From: an uncultured Campylobacter sp.
GTDB taxonomy: Bacteria; Campylobacterota; Campylobacteria; Campylobacterales; Campylobacteraceae
Assembly: GCF_938039205.1 (NCBI RefSeq)
Contig: NZ_CALHVM010000024.1
Coordinates: 24,913-88,912 of the forward strand
Reading direction: 5' to 3'
Length of the DNA: 64,000 nt
Program-made: the position numbers and the translations under genes
Part shown: piece after piece, positions 44,840-53,894 of the stretch
How positions within the stretch are numbered: the stretch's first letter is position 1
How the letters are laid out: each line of letters starts with the position of its first letter
Notes under the pieces: model-generated
Seen by the model: only the letters and a program-made list of their open reading frames with translations
Database searches by the model: none
Told to the model about the DNA's origin: nothing

Positions 44840-45820
44840 TTGAAAATAGCATTTTTTGACTCGGGTATCGGCGGGCTAAGCGTACTCGCCGAGGCTCTGC
44901 GGCGGTTTAGCGGAGCGGAGTTTTTGTATTTTGCCGACGAGGATCACGTCCCCTACGGCACGAAAAGCAGGGCCGAGATCGTGCGGCTAAGCCTCGATGC
45001 GGTCGGATTTCTGGTCGAGCGCGGCGCGGACGGGGTCGTCGTTGCTTGCAACACCGCCACTAGCGCGGCTATCTCGGAGCTTCGCGGCGCATTTAGCGTG
45101 CCGGTTATCGGCATGGAGCCCGCCGTCAAGCTCGCTGCGGACAGCTTCGGCGCGCGCCCGACGCTGCTCATCGCCACGCCGCTAACGATCGCGGGCGAGA
45201 AGCTAGCGCGCCTCGTGGGGCGGCTGGAGTGCGAGACGTGGAGCCTGGCGTTACCGCGCCTCGTGGAGTTTGCGCAGGATTTGGAGTTTGACTCGCCTGC
45301 GGTTCGGGCGTATCTGCGGGAGGAGCTAGCTAAATTTGATCTTGAGCGCCTCGGTTCGCTCGTGCTTGGCTGCACGCATTTTAACTATTTTAAGGACGTT
45401 TTGCGCGAAATTTTGCCGTCTCACGTGCGCATCATCGACGGTATCGACGGCACGCTAAACCGCCTAGCAAGCAAGCTTGGCGGAGGGCTAAAGCTTGCGC
45501 GCGGCGAGGATTTATCGGTACTGGCAGGTAAATTTAACGCGGACTGCGGCGTAAAATTTGATACGAATTCGTCGGTGCAAGCCCACAAATTTGGCGCGGA
45601 AGGACGAAGCGCGAGCAGCGAGCAGGGCGCGAAAGGGGGCAACGAAAGCTGTGTCGGCAAAAATAATGCAGGAGGGTGCGACGAGTGCGATGGCAAAATT
45701 TACTACCCAAACGGCAACAGCGTAGAGTATTTTTACTCGGGCATGGCGCTAGATGCGGCGCAGCTACGCAAGGTGGAGATATTTTTAAAGCGGCTTGATG
45801 CGATGCGGGAGATTGGTTAG
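44840..45820 (+). CDS. murI: Glutamate racemase with a C-terminal insertion
   Basis: A 326-residue enzyme making D-glutamate for peptidoglycan. Both catalytic Cys are present: VVACNTATSAA near residue 73 and VLGCTHFNYF near 184, as is IAFFDSGIGGLSVL at the N-terminus. The start is taken as TTG 44840, since the family N-terminus begins there and the upstream in-frame TTG 44798 precedes the -10 box. Residues about 221-285 are an extra low-complexity stretch (Ser, Gly, Asn, Lys, with three Cys), after which the family sequence resumes (VEYFYSGMALDAAQLRKVEIF). Usual MurI length is about 250-270. Confidence 0.92.
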   Translation: MKIAFFDSGIGGLSVLAEALRRFSGAEFLYFADEDHVPYGTKSRAEIVRLSLDAVGFLVERGADGVVVACNTATSAAISELRGAFSVPVIGMEPAVKLAADSFGARPTLLIATPLTIAGEKLARLVGRLECETWSLALPRLVEFAQDLEFDSPAVRAYLREELAKFDLERLGSLVLGCTHFNYFKDVLREILPSHVRIIDGIDGTLNRLASKLGGGLKLARGEDLSVLAGKFNADCGVKFDTNSSVQAHKFGAEGRSASSEQGAKGGNESCVGKNNAGGCDECDGKIYYPNGNSVEYFYSGMALDAAQLRKVEIFLKRLDAMREIG

Positions 45821-46351
45821 CGATATATTTATGGCGTTTAACGGCGTAAATATACTATAAATTCGGTGCGGATTGTTAAATTTGGCTAGAACAGCAAAGA
45901 AAAAATCGCCCATGCGACATCACTCAAAAAGCGGCACGGCAAAATAAAATGATCGCGTCAAATTTTCGCAGACGCAGCGACTTTTACGAGGAGTTTTTCG
46001 AAAAGCAAAATCGCATAAAGCAAATTTGGCACGGACAGCGATCGTAAATTTAACGCCAACTATCGGCATGCGCGGGCAAATTCGACGTAAATTTATAAAA
46101 TTACTAGCAAATTTGACGACCAAAAAAGACTCAAGCAAAAATCATAAGTAAAAATAAATTTGCCGCCTTCGTAACAAATCAAAAATTCGGCGGCAAATTT
46201 AAAATAAGAGTTCAAATTTTTAAGATACGGCGGACATTATCGGAGCTTGTTGCACTCCTCTATCCGCCTTACAAATCTACTTAAACACCGGTGCGGCCGC
46301 CTAAAACGGCCAACCGCAAGCGCTTAAAAGAGCCGCTAGGCGAGCTAAATT
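45821..46351. other. Gap between murI and the M48 protease gene, no supported gene
   Basis: About 530 bases. A 33-codon plus-strand frame from ATG 45949 (MIASNFRRRSDFYEEFFEKQ) has no ribosome site. Several GC-rich inverted repeats near 46290-46345 could form the end signal of the converging genes, but no clear T tract is present. Confidence 0.45.
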
Positions 46352-47161
46352 TTACTTTTTAGCTTGCAGATACACCGGCTCGAGCTTGGCTGCGACCTCG
46401 CGCAGATCGGCTATACGGCTCTCGTTTGAGGGGTGGGTGCTCAGTATCTCAGGCACGCTGCCGCCGTTTTTTTGCGACATTTTGACCCAGACGTTTACCG
46501 CCTCTTTAGGATCGTAGCCCGCGCGCGCCATCAGCTCCGTGCCGATGTGGTCGGCCTCGCGCTCGTGGGAGCGAGAAAATGGTAGCGAGATGGTGTACTG
46601 CGCAGCCATATTTATGGCGCCGGTAGCTAGATCGCCTAGCCCCGCAGCCTGCGAAACGGCGAAAATGCCGACGTTTTTGAGCATATCCGTGCTGGCCTGC
46701 TCGCGGCTATGCTCACGCAGCGCGTGTGCGATCTCGTGTCCCATGACGGCGGCTAGCTCGCCGTTTGTGAGCGATAGGTTTTTGATGATGCCGCTATACA
46801 CGACGATGCGGCCGCCGGGCATACACCACGCGTTTATCGTGTTTTCGTCGATCACGTTTACTTCCCATTTCCACTTGAGCGCATCCTCTCTAAATGCTCC
46901 GACCTGCGCGATCAGGCGTTTGGCGACGTCTTGCACTCTTTTTGTCATCACGGGATCGATGTTTAGCGCTCCCTTTTTGCGCGCGCCGCTTAGCGTCTCT
47001 ACGTAGGCTTTGGCCGCGGCCTCGTTCATCTCCTGTTCGCCGACTAGAAACATCTGGCGTCTGTTTTCGCCTAGCGCGCCGCCGCTAGTCGAGCTGGTGA
47101 AGCAGCCCGTCAGCATCGTCGCGGTAAACACGGCGAGCAAAATAATTTTCCTTATCGTCAT
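46352..47161 (-). CDS. M48-family metalloprotease, lipoprotein (LoiP/YcaL-like)
   Basis: A 269-residue lipoprotein: MTIRKIILLAVFTATMLTGC has the lipobox Cys at residue 20. The zinc motif HEIAH is near residue 145 (MGHEIAHALREHSREQ) with the third ligand in SHEREADHIG near 201. The protein consists of the protease domain alone with a short C-terminal tail. Relatives degrade misfolded outer-membrane proteins in the periplasm. A -10 box (TATAAT on minus, 47188-47193) lies 27 bases before the start. Confidence 0.93.
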   Translation of the reverse strand: MTIRKIILLAVFTATMLTGCFTSSTSGGALGENRRQMFLVGEQEMNEAAAKAYVETLSGARKKGALNIDPVMTKRVQDVAKRLIAQVGAFREDALKWKWEVNVIDENTINAWCMPGGRIVVYSGIIKNLSLTNGELAAVMGHEIAHALREHSREQASTDMLKNVGIFAVSQAAGLGDLATGAINMAAQYTISLPFSRSHEREADHIGTELMARAGYDPKEAVNVWVKMSQKNGGSVPEILSTHPSNESRIADLREVAAKLEPVYLQAKK

Positions 47162-47545
47162 TTTTCATCCTTTGCGAGATTTTGGCGATTATACCGCTAA
47201 AACAGCTATAAATTCGTAAATAGGCGTTTAAATTTGGCTTAACGGCGGCAAATTTGTAAAGAAACGGCGGGTAAATTTGGGTTTTGTAAATTTGGCGGCG
47301 TAAATTTGGCTTGGGTTTAGCGGCTTTAACGGATCTGCGTTAAATTTGTGCGGGTCAAATTTGGCAAATTTTCGTGCCTGAACCCGCTTTAGACGGCTCG
47401 GACGCGCAAACTAAAATTTAACCGTCTCCCTCGAGCCGTCAAATTTGCGTCCGAAATGCTAAATTTGAGCGGTCGCCGGCGCGAGCGCGAGCCAAATAAA
47501 CCCGAGTCGCCACGCAACCAAAAGTTAAATTTGAAAGAGTCTGAT
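47162..47545. other. Gap between SbmA-like and M48 genes
   Basis: About 384 bases, containing the M48 gene promoter and then a run of AAATTTG words. No coding frame with a start site is seen. Confidence 0.5.
47188..47193 (-). promoter_or_regulatory. -10 box of the M48 protease gene
   Basis: TATAAT on the minus strand with GGATG as ribosome site region near the ATG. Confidence 0.5.
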
Positions 47546-48550
47546 TTACACGGGCTCGCTTTGTAAATTTTCATCGAGCTTAACGCGCTTGTACTCGATA
47601 TTTTTCTCAAATTCCTTAAGTCTTTTATGGATAGAGCGCAGCTCCGTGATGACCGTCCAGTTGTTCATAAACACCGCAAGCGACCCGCGCACTTGAGAAA
47701 AGGCATTTACGACTTGCATCATCACGCCAAGCGTTATCGAGCCTGCGAGTACGCTAGGACCCATCGCGATGAGCGGGACGATAACCATGCTCTGGCCGAA
47801 CATATATCTCCAGACATCAAAGTATCCGTAGTGCAAAAATAGCCTGTAGTAATTTCGTTTTAGGTCATTAAACAGTCCTTCAAGCTTCTCGGGCGCGCCG
47901 TAGTTTGCCTTGTCGTCCTCGGCGTATACGAGCTCTTTTCTAAACGCGGCTTCGACCTTTTGGTTGTTGTACTCAAGGCCCGGTAGCTTGATGCCGACAA
48001 ACCACGAGATCGCGAGTCCGCCGATACTAACCGTTAGCGCGATCCATACGAGCGAGCCTTCGCTTTTGCCCAGTAGCGGTATATCGACCTGCCCGCTAAG
48101 CGCCCAAAGTATCGGTATAAAGGCGATGAGTGTCATCACGGCGTCGGCTACTTGCGAGCCTAAATTTTCCACGACTTTGGCAAAGCGGTAGATATCCTCT
48201 TGGATACGTTGTGAGCTGCCTTCGATGTCGATTTTGACGTTTCGCCAGTATTTTATGTAGTCAAACGTCATCGCCTCGCGCCACTTAAACGTCCAAAGGC
48301 GCGTGAAATAGTTCGTCATCGTCGCAAGCAGGACGTACGGGAAGGCGATCTTGGCAAATCTAAGCACGCAAGTCCAAAAATCGTCTATCGTGTGATCTTT
48401 GACGTTTTGCAAAATATCGTAAAAGTCCTTGTACCAATTGTTTAGAAGCACTATCATCTGTACTTGCGCGTAGGTCGAGATTAGCAGCGCCGCGAGCCCG
48501 AAATACGCCCATGCGGCCCATTTTTTATTCGCGAAAAACGACGAAAACAT
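47546..48550 (-). CDS. SbmA/BacA-like inner-membrane peptide transporter
   Basis: A 334-residue membrane protein. NNWYKDFYDILQNV, FTRLWTFKWREAMTFDYIKYW and EGSSQRIQEDIYRFAKVVENL are typical of the SbmA/BacA family, which imports antimicrobial peptides and other peptides using the proton gradient. About six to seven membrane helices are visible. It has no ATPase domain. Other members are about 400 residues, so this one is short at the N-terminus. It is monocistronic. Confidence 0.9.
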   Translation of the reverse strand: MFSSFFANKKWAAWAYFGLAALLISTYAQVQMIVLLNNWYKDFYDILQNVKDHTIDDFWTCVLRFAKIAFPYVLLATMTNYFTRLWTFKWREAMTFDYIKYWRNVKIDIEGSSQRIQEDIYRFAKVVENLGSQVADAVMTLIAFIPILWALSGQVDIPLLGKSEGSLVWIALTVSIGGLAISWFVGIKLPGLEYNNQKVEAAFRKELVYAEDDKANYGAPEKLEGLFNDLKRNYYRLFLHYGYFDVWRYMFGQSMVIVPLIAMGPSVLAGSITLGVMMQVVNAFSQVRGSLAVFMNNWTVITELRSIHKRLKEFEKNIEYKRVKLDENLQSEPV

Positions 48551-48674
48551 CTATTTGCCTTTAAATTTGAGATTTAGTCGCAAAGTATAGCAAAACCCAG
48601 CTAAATTTATGCGCGTTAGATTACTGTTATGCGTATTACGTTAAAATCCGGCGAATTTTTTACAAAGGATGAAA

Positions 48675-49130
48675 ATGAAAAAGACTGTTTTGGGATTTGC
48701 GCTATTTTCAGCGCTTGCGTCGGCGGCTCTGGGCGGCGAGACGATCGAGGTTTATAAAAGCCCGGACTGCGGTTGCTGCGGTAAATGGGGCGAAGTGATG
48801 AAGAAAAACGGCTTTGAGATCGTAGAACACAAAACAAACGCGATAATCGAAACGAAAAACAAATACGGCGTTCCGCCGGAGCTATCTAGCTGCCACACCG
48901 GTATAGTCGGAGGTTACGCTATCGAGGGGCACGTGCCAGCTGAAGAGATAAAGGCGCTTTTGAGCGCTAAACCCTCTGACGTCGTGGGCATCTCGGTACC
49001 AGGTATGCCGCTTGGAAGTCCTGGCATGGAGCAGGGCGGCATCGTCGAGGACTATGATGTGATCGCGTTTAAAAAGGACGGCACGAGCGAAATTTTTGCC
49101 AGCTATAAAAACGGCAAAAAGGTAAAATAA
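48675..49130 (+). CDS. DUF411 (CopG-like) metal-binding secreted protein
   Basis: A 151-residue periplasmic protein with signal peptide MKKTVLGFALFSALASAALG. The mature start VYKSPDCGCCGKWGEVMKKNGFE has the CGCC motif of the DUF411 family, and ELSSCHTGIVGGYAIEGHVP gives the conserved Cys-His pair. Family members are linked to copper handling. I prefer ATG 48675 to the ATG six bases upstream because AAAGG is then correctly spaced. Confidence 0.9.
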   Translation: MKKTVLGFALFSALASAALGGETIEVYKSPDCGCCGKWGEVMKKNGFEIVEHKTNAIIETKNKYGVPPELSSCHTGIVGGYAIEGHVPAEEIKALLSAKPSDVVGISVPGMPLGSPGMEQGGIVEDYDVIAFKKDGTSEIFASYKNGKKVK

Positions 49131-49314
49131 TTTAGTGAGTTCGGCGTAAAATTTATCAACGCCGCGGCCATCGTTTTACCGGGTTTCGCGGCGATTTTTA
49201 CCGTGAGACTATTTTTTAAATTTGAGTGCCACATCTTGTCAAATTTGGCGCAAAATCAAGCTAAATTTAACCGTCGTCGCTGTATTATTAAGATAAATTT
49301 GCAAAGGAGCGGGC

Positions 49315-49527
49315 GTGGCGAGATTGATATTTATCCTGTTTATTTTGGGCTTTCTTGCGTGGCTTTATATGGGCGGGACGACCAAAACGGTGGCTGATTA
49401 CAAGGGCATGAGCCGGGAGGAGCTCGAGACGTTGTGTCTTGAGAAAAAGGACAAAAAAGCCTGCCAGAAAATAGCGATCGACTTCGTAAACGGCGCGAAG
49501 GCAAACGGCGGCAAACCGCAGTTTTAG
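49315..49527 (+). CDS. Small single-span membrane protein
   Basis: A 70-residue protein with start GTG behind AAAGGAGC. Residues 3-18 (RLIFILFILGFLAWLY) form one membrane span; the rest is soluble with two Cys (LETLCLEKKDKKACQK). I do not recognise a family. It has no close neighbours. Confidence 0.7.
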   Translation: MARLIFILFILGFLAWLYMGGTTKTVADYKGMSREELETLCLEKKDKKACQKIAIDFVNGAKANGGKPQF

Positions 49528-49895
49528 GATTTGACGCATCAAATTTAACGGCGTAAACTTGGTTTAAATTTTATAAATTTAACCGCTAGCATTTTTGCGG
49601 TGCGGGTCTAGGCGCGTCAAATTTGGACTCAAATTTAAATAATTTTCGTAAATTTGAGCCAAACGGCGCATAAAATAAGCAATATTTGTATTACAAGTTT
49701 AGCGCGGAGGTTAAATTTACGCTCAAATTTAAGCCGCAAGCAGGGCGCACATGCAACCAAAAGCGCCAAAACGCGGCAAAATAGCCTCCGCGGCGTTTGC
49801 TCGCGCTAGAGGCGGCAAAAATGCGCTTTCAGTTTAAAATTCCCGATTTTCTGCTATAATCGCCGCATTTCATTTTAATTTTTTAAGGATTTTAA
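49528..49895. other. Gap with CNNM-gene promoter
   Basis: About 368 bases with AAATTT words; a -10 box TATAAT lies at 49855-49860, 35 bases before the TTG start of the next gene. No gene is seen. Confidence 0.5.
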
Positions 49896-51227
49896 TTGCA
49901 CCCCAGTAGCGCCGACTCGCTTTTTATGATCGCTCTCGCGTTTTTCTTCGTATTTCTAAACGCTTTTTTCGTCTTATCAGAATTTTCCATCGTCAAAGTC
50001 CGCAAGACTCGCCTAGAAGAGCTTGTTAAGGACAAAGTGCCAAACGCAAAAACCGCGCTTGATATGTCAAATAACCTCGATACCTACCTCTCCGCCACGC
50101 AGCTAGGCATCACGCTAAGCTCACTAGCTCTTGGCTGGATCGGCGAGCCTGCGGTTGCTAGACTGATCGAGGAACCGCTAAAAACATACTTTAATCTAAA
50201 TGATATTTTAGTCCACACCGTCGCGTTTGCGATCGCGTTTACGCTGATCACGCTCATGCACGTGGTGCTAGGCGAGCTAGTGCCAAAGTCCGTCGCCATC
50301 GCAAAATCTGAAAAAGCCGTCCTAGCCATCGCGCGTCCGCTGCACGTATTTTGGGTTGTTTTCTCACCGCTTATCAAGACTTTTGATTTTCTAGCGGGCG
50401 TTTCTCTTAAAATTTTAGGCATCAAACCAGCCAAAGAGAGCGAGCTAGCCCACTCCGAAGAAGAGATAAAAATCATCGTGGGCGAGAGCCTAAAAGGCGG
50501 CGTTTTAGATAGCTTTGAGACCGAGATTATCAAAAATGCGGTCGATTTCTCCGACACGGTCGCCAAAGAGATCATGACTCCGCGCCGCGATATGGTCTGC
50601 ATAAACAAACAAAAAAGCTACGAAGAAAATATCAAAGTGATCTTTGACTCCAAATACACGCGCTATCCATACATCGACGGCAGCAAGGACGCGATACTAG
50701 GCATGATCCATATCAGAGATATCTTGCAAATCGATCTGGGTAACAAAAAGCGCGAATTTGACAGCATCGTGAGAAAATTCGTCATCGTGCCCGAAAACCT
50801 CTCGATATCTAAAATCCTCGTGATGATGAACAAGCAGCAAATCTCCGCCGCTCTAGTCGTGGACGAATACGGCGGCACGGCTGGTCTGCTCACGATGGAA
50901 GACATAATGGAAGAAATTTTGGGCGACTTTAACGACGAGCACGACGACGCCGACCCGCACTACAAAAAGATCAACGAAAATATCTACGAGTTTCAGGGAC
51001 GTTTTGATCTAGAGAGCGTCGAGGAGCTGATGGGGATTAGCTTTGCCGATGAGACCGAGGAGCTAACGATCGGCGGATATGTCTTTAATCTCATCGGTCG
51101 CTTGCCGGTCGTGGGCGACAAGATCGAGGACGAGAACTGCTACTACGAAGTGCGCAAGATGGACGGCGCTAGCATCTCAAGCGTCAAAGTGCGTAGAAAA
51201 TTTGAGCAAAAAGAGGATGAGGACTAG
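49896..51227 (+). CDS. CNNM/CorC (hemolysin-family) transport protein with CBS domains
   Basis: A 443-residue inner-membrane protein. The DUF21/CNNM membrane part spans about residues 10-185 (FVFLNAFFVLSEFSIVKVRKTRLEEL, LSATQLGITLSSLALGWIGEPAVA). Two CBS domains follow at 210-330 (KEIMTPRRDMVCI), then the CorC_HlyC domain at 345-430. The family exports or controls Mg2+/Co2+; the hemolysin label is historical. The start is TTG 49896 with AAGGA 7 bases upstream; no ATG lies before residue 9. Confidence 0.92.
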   Translation: MHPSSADSLFMIALAFFFVFLNAFFVLSEFSIVKVRKTRLEELVKDKVPNAKTALDMSNNLDTYLSATQLGITLSSLALGWIGEPAVARLIEEPLKTYFNLNDILVHTVAFAIAFTLITLMHVVLGELVPKSVAIAKSEKAVLAIARPLHVFWVVFSPLIKTFDFLAGVSLKILGIKPAKESELAHSEEEIKIIVGESLKGGVLDSFETEIIKNAVDFSDTVAKEIMTPRRDMVCINKQKSYEENIKVIFDSKYTRYPYIDGSKDAILGMIHIRDILQIDLGNKKREFDSIVRKFVIVPENLSISKILVMMNKQQISAALVVDEYGGTAGLLTMEDIMEEILGDFNDEHDDADPHYKKINENIYEFQGRFDLESVEELMGISFADETEELTIGGYVFNLIGRLPVVGDKIEDENCYYEVRKMDGASISSVKVRRKFEQKEDED

Positions 51228-51631
51228 GCAAATTTGCGCCTTGCCTTTGCGGGCCGGGCGTAAATTTGGTTTTAAATTTGAGGGCGGATTTGGCTTTTGA
51301 AATTTTAGGCGCGCAAACGGCTTCTCAAATTTAACCGATCTGAATTGAAAGACTCCGCTTTGTTCGTAAATCAGCTCAAATTTAAGCTATTGCGTCAAAT
51401 TTGAGCATGCCACATCGCTTTAAATTTGCCGCCGTTTAACTGGATTTTGCGGGATTAGCGTTAAATTTGCCTTGCTAAATTTAAGCCGATTTTCTACTTT
51501 ATCCTATCAAAGCCCGTAAATTTAATCTAACTTTTTAGCTTATTTTGATAAACTTCGCGAAATTTAACAAGAGATAAAAATTAAATTTTATATTTTGAAA
51601 TTTATAAAACAAATTTAACACAGGAGGACAG
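51228..51631. other. Gap upstream of the fumarase genes
   Basis: About 404 bases full of AAATTT words, with a possible -10 box TATATT at 51589-51594. No gene is seen. Confidence 0.45.
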
Positions 51632-52477
51632 ATGAGAGTAGTTCAAGCGGAATTAATCTCCAAAACCGTCAGCGAGCTTTGCAAAGAGGCCTGTTACGTC
51701 GTGACGCCCGATATGAGAGCGGCTTTTGAAAAAGCTAGAGAAAACGAGAGCTCGCCGATAGGCAAGGACATCCTAGGCAAGGTACTCCAAAATGCCGATC
51801 TAGCCCAGAAGCGCGTCGCGCCGATCTGCCAAGACACGGGCATGGCGGTTGTATTCGTCGATATCGGTCAGGACGTGCATATCGAGGGCGGATTTTTAGA
51901 AGATGCGATAAACGAGGGCGTAAAAGACGGCTACGTGGGCGGCTACCTGCGCAAATCCGTCGTAAACGACCCGATTTTTGAGCGCAAAAACACGACGAAC
52001 AACACCCCTGCCGTCATAAACGTAAGGATAGTAAAGGGCGATAAAATCCACATAAAAGTCGCTCCGAAGGGCTTTGGCAGCGAGAACAAGTCGGCTCTAA
52101 AGATGCTAGTGCCTGCAGACGGCCTAGAAGGCGTGAAAAAGGTATTTTTAGACACAGTTAAGCTAGCGGGACCAAACGCCTGTCCTCCGATGGTAATCGG
52201 CGTGGGCATAGGCGGCACGATGGATAAGGCCGCGCTAATGGCAAAATACGCAGCCGCTCGCGCCGCAGACAGCAAAAACCCCGACCCTAGATACGCCAAA
52301 CTAGAAGAGGAACTACTGGAGCTCGCCTGCAAAACGGGCGTCGGACCGCAAGGACTAGGCGGCGACACGACCGCGGTAAAAGTAAACATCGAGTGGTATC
52401 CGACCCACATCGCGGGCCTACCGGTCGCTATCAACATCAACTGCCACGCCGCTCGCCATGCTGAAGCTGAAATTTAA
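51632..52477 (+). CDS. Class I fumarate hydratase, alpha subunit (Fe-S type)
   Basis: A 281-residue subunit of the two-part oxygen-sensitive fumarase (FumA N-terminal/TtdA family) that converts fumarate and malate. The three cluster Cys are visible: APICQDTGM near residue 70, GPNACPPM near 188, and LACKTGVGPQGLGGDTT near 233. The start follows CAGGAGGACAG. It precedes the beta subunit by 9 bases. Tartrate dehydratase is closely related, so substrate is by context (no tartrate genes near). Confidence 0.88.
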   Translation: MRVVQAELISKTVSELCKEACYVVTPDMRAAFEKARENESSPIGKDILGKVLQNADLAQKRVAPICQDTGMAVVFVDIGQDVHIEGGFLEDAINEGVKDGYVGGYLRKSVVNDPIFERKNTTNNTPAVINVRIVKGDKIHIKVAPKGFGSENKSALKMLVPADGLEGVKKVFLDTVKLAGPNACPPMVIGVGIGGTMDKAALMAKYAAARAADSKNPDPRYAKLEEELLELACKTGVGPQGLGGDTTAVKVNIEWYPTHIAGLPVAININCHAARHAEAEI

Positions 52478-52486
52478 GGAGAAAAG

Positions 52487-53047
52487 ATGTCAGAAGTAAA
52501 AAAGATAACCGCGCCGTTTGATAAAGATGTCGTAAAAAGCCTAAAAGCGGGCGACAACGTGCTAATAAGCGGCACCATCATCGCAGCTCGCGACGCCGCG
52601 CACAAGGCGCTAACCGAGACTTTGGCTCGAGGCGAGGCATTGCCCGTAAATTTAGCCGGCGAGACGATCTACTACCTAGGACCAAGCCCCGCAAAACCGG
52701 GCGACGTCATAGGCGCTGCGGGACCGACTACTAGCGGACGCATGGACAAATACACTCCGACAATGATAAACGAAGTGGGCATCAACGGCATGATCGGCAA
52801 AGGATATCGTAGCGACGCCGTCGTCGAAGCGATGAAAAAATCAGGCTGCGTATACATGGTCGCTATCGGGGGTGCTGGCGCGCTGATTAGCCAAAGTATC
52901 AAAAAATACGAAGTGCTAGCCTATCCAGAGCTTGGCCCTGAGGCGATCGCGAGGCTCACGGTCGAGGATTTCCCGGCTATCGTAGCGATAGATAGCGAGG
53001 GCAATAACTTCTACGAAGCTGGACAAGCTCCGTATAGAAAAATATAA
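52487..53047 (+). CDS. Class I fumarate hydratase, beta subunit
   Basis: A 186-residue subunit (FumA C-terminal/TtdB family). ITAPFDKDVVKSLKAGDNVLISGTIIAARDAAHK at the N-terminus, the GPTTSGRMDKYTP block near 83-95 and GYRSDAVVEAMKKSGCVYMVAIGGAGALI near 105-130 are typical. It lies just after the alpha subunit with GGAGAAAAG as ribosome site. Confidence 0.9.
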   Translation: MSEVKKITAPFDKDVVKSLKAGDNVLISGTIIAARDAAHKALTETLARGEALPVNLAGETIYYLGPSPAKPGDVIGAAGPTTSGRMDKYTPTMINEVGINGMIGKGYRSDAVVEAMKKSGCVYMVAIGGAGALISQSIKKYEVLAYPELGPEAIARLTVEDFPAIVAIDSEGNNFYEAGQAPYRKI

Positions 53048-53169
53048 ATTTATCGGCGCGAGTTATCGCTAGCTCGCGCCCTGATCTACGCGCCGCTTAG
53101 TTTGCGCGCTATTTGCGAAAGCGAGCAAATTTGAAACCAAACGGCGCGTTAAGCTCTCAAATTTTACAC

Positions 53170-53684
53170 TCACTCTTTGAAAATTTTGCCGTAATTGCTC
53201 GGATACGCCGCTTTTAGAGGTTTCTTAATCTTAGCCTTTAACGAGCCTGCGTCGCTAAGCTTTACGCCGCCAACTAGGCAATCTTTATCGCAAATTAAGC
53301 GCAAAGTTATATCGCGTTTTTCGCCAAATAGCTCAAATTTGACTCGCGATTCGTTCTCTGAGACCGCTTTTACGCTAAAGTTTTTGAGCTCGTCAATCTC
53401 GTGCGAGTCTATAAAAGGGTCGAGATCTAGATCCGACGATACGTGTTCTACGTCGCTCAGACGTCCGAGCGCGGAGCCGAACTGATCGTAAATGAGTCCG
53501 TCAAGCTCGGACGTCAGCCACTCCTAGGTGATAGGCTGTATTTTGCCGTTGCCGTAGTTTGTTTGGTAAAATTCGTTTATCGTTTTTCCATTAGCGAGGC
53601 TTTCGTCGTTTGAGCGCTTAGATTTGCGCCGCCAATACCGCAAAAAATCACCGCCAAAAAGCAAAATTTAGACACATTTTTCAT
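53170..53684 (-). pseudogene. Secreted protein of unknown function, degenerate
   Basis: The minus strand starts at 53684 with a signal peptide (MKNVSKFCFLAVIFCGIGGA) and breaks after about 35 residues by a missing base near 53620. The next frame continues (NDESLANGKTINEFYQTNYG) but is interrupted by an in-frame TAG near 53524-53526 (PIT-stop-EWLTSELDG). It then stays open to TGA at 53170-53172 (VKFELFGEKRDITLRLICDKDCL). Two independent lesions make a true pseudogene likely. The layout (FY-x-x-NYG, then EWLTSELDGLIYDQ) resembles periplasmic DUF3828-type proteins, a guess. Confidence 0.75.
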
Positions 53685-53894
53685 GGCTTTCCTTTAAATT
53701 TAGGTGTTTGAGTGATTTTGACACTATTTGGGTTAAAATTTGAGAAGTTTAAGATATGCAAGTAACGGCAGTCTGCTTTGGCGCATTTTCTCGTCAAATT
53801 TAAACGATACCGCGCTGATAAAATTTAGAGCGCAAATTTACATTGGACTTCGAGCCGTCAAATTTACTCGGACGGCTCGCTAAATTTAGCGGGA

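Noticed and set aside
45949..46047. 33-codon plus-strand ORF with acidic and basic residues
   Set aside because: No ribosome site and no conserved neighbour; indistinguishable from chance.
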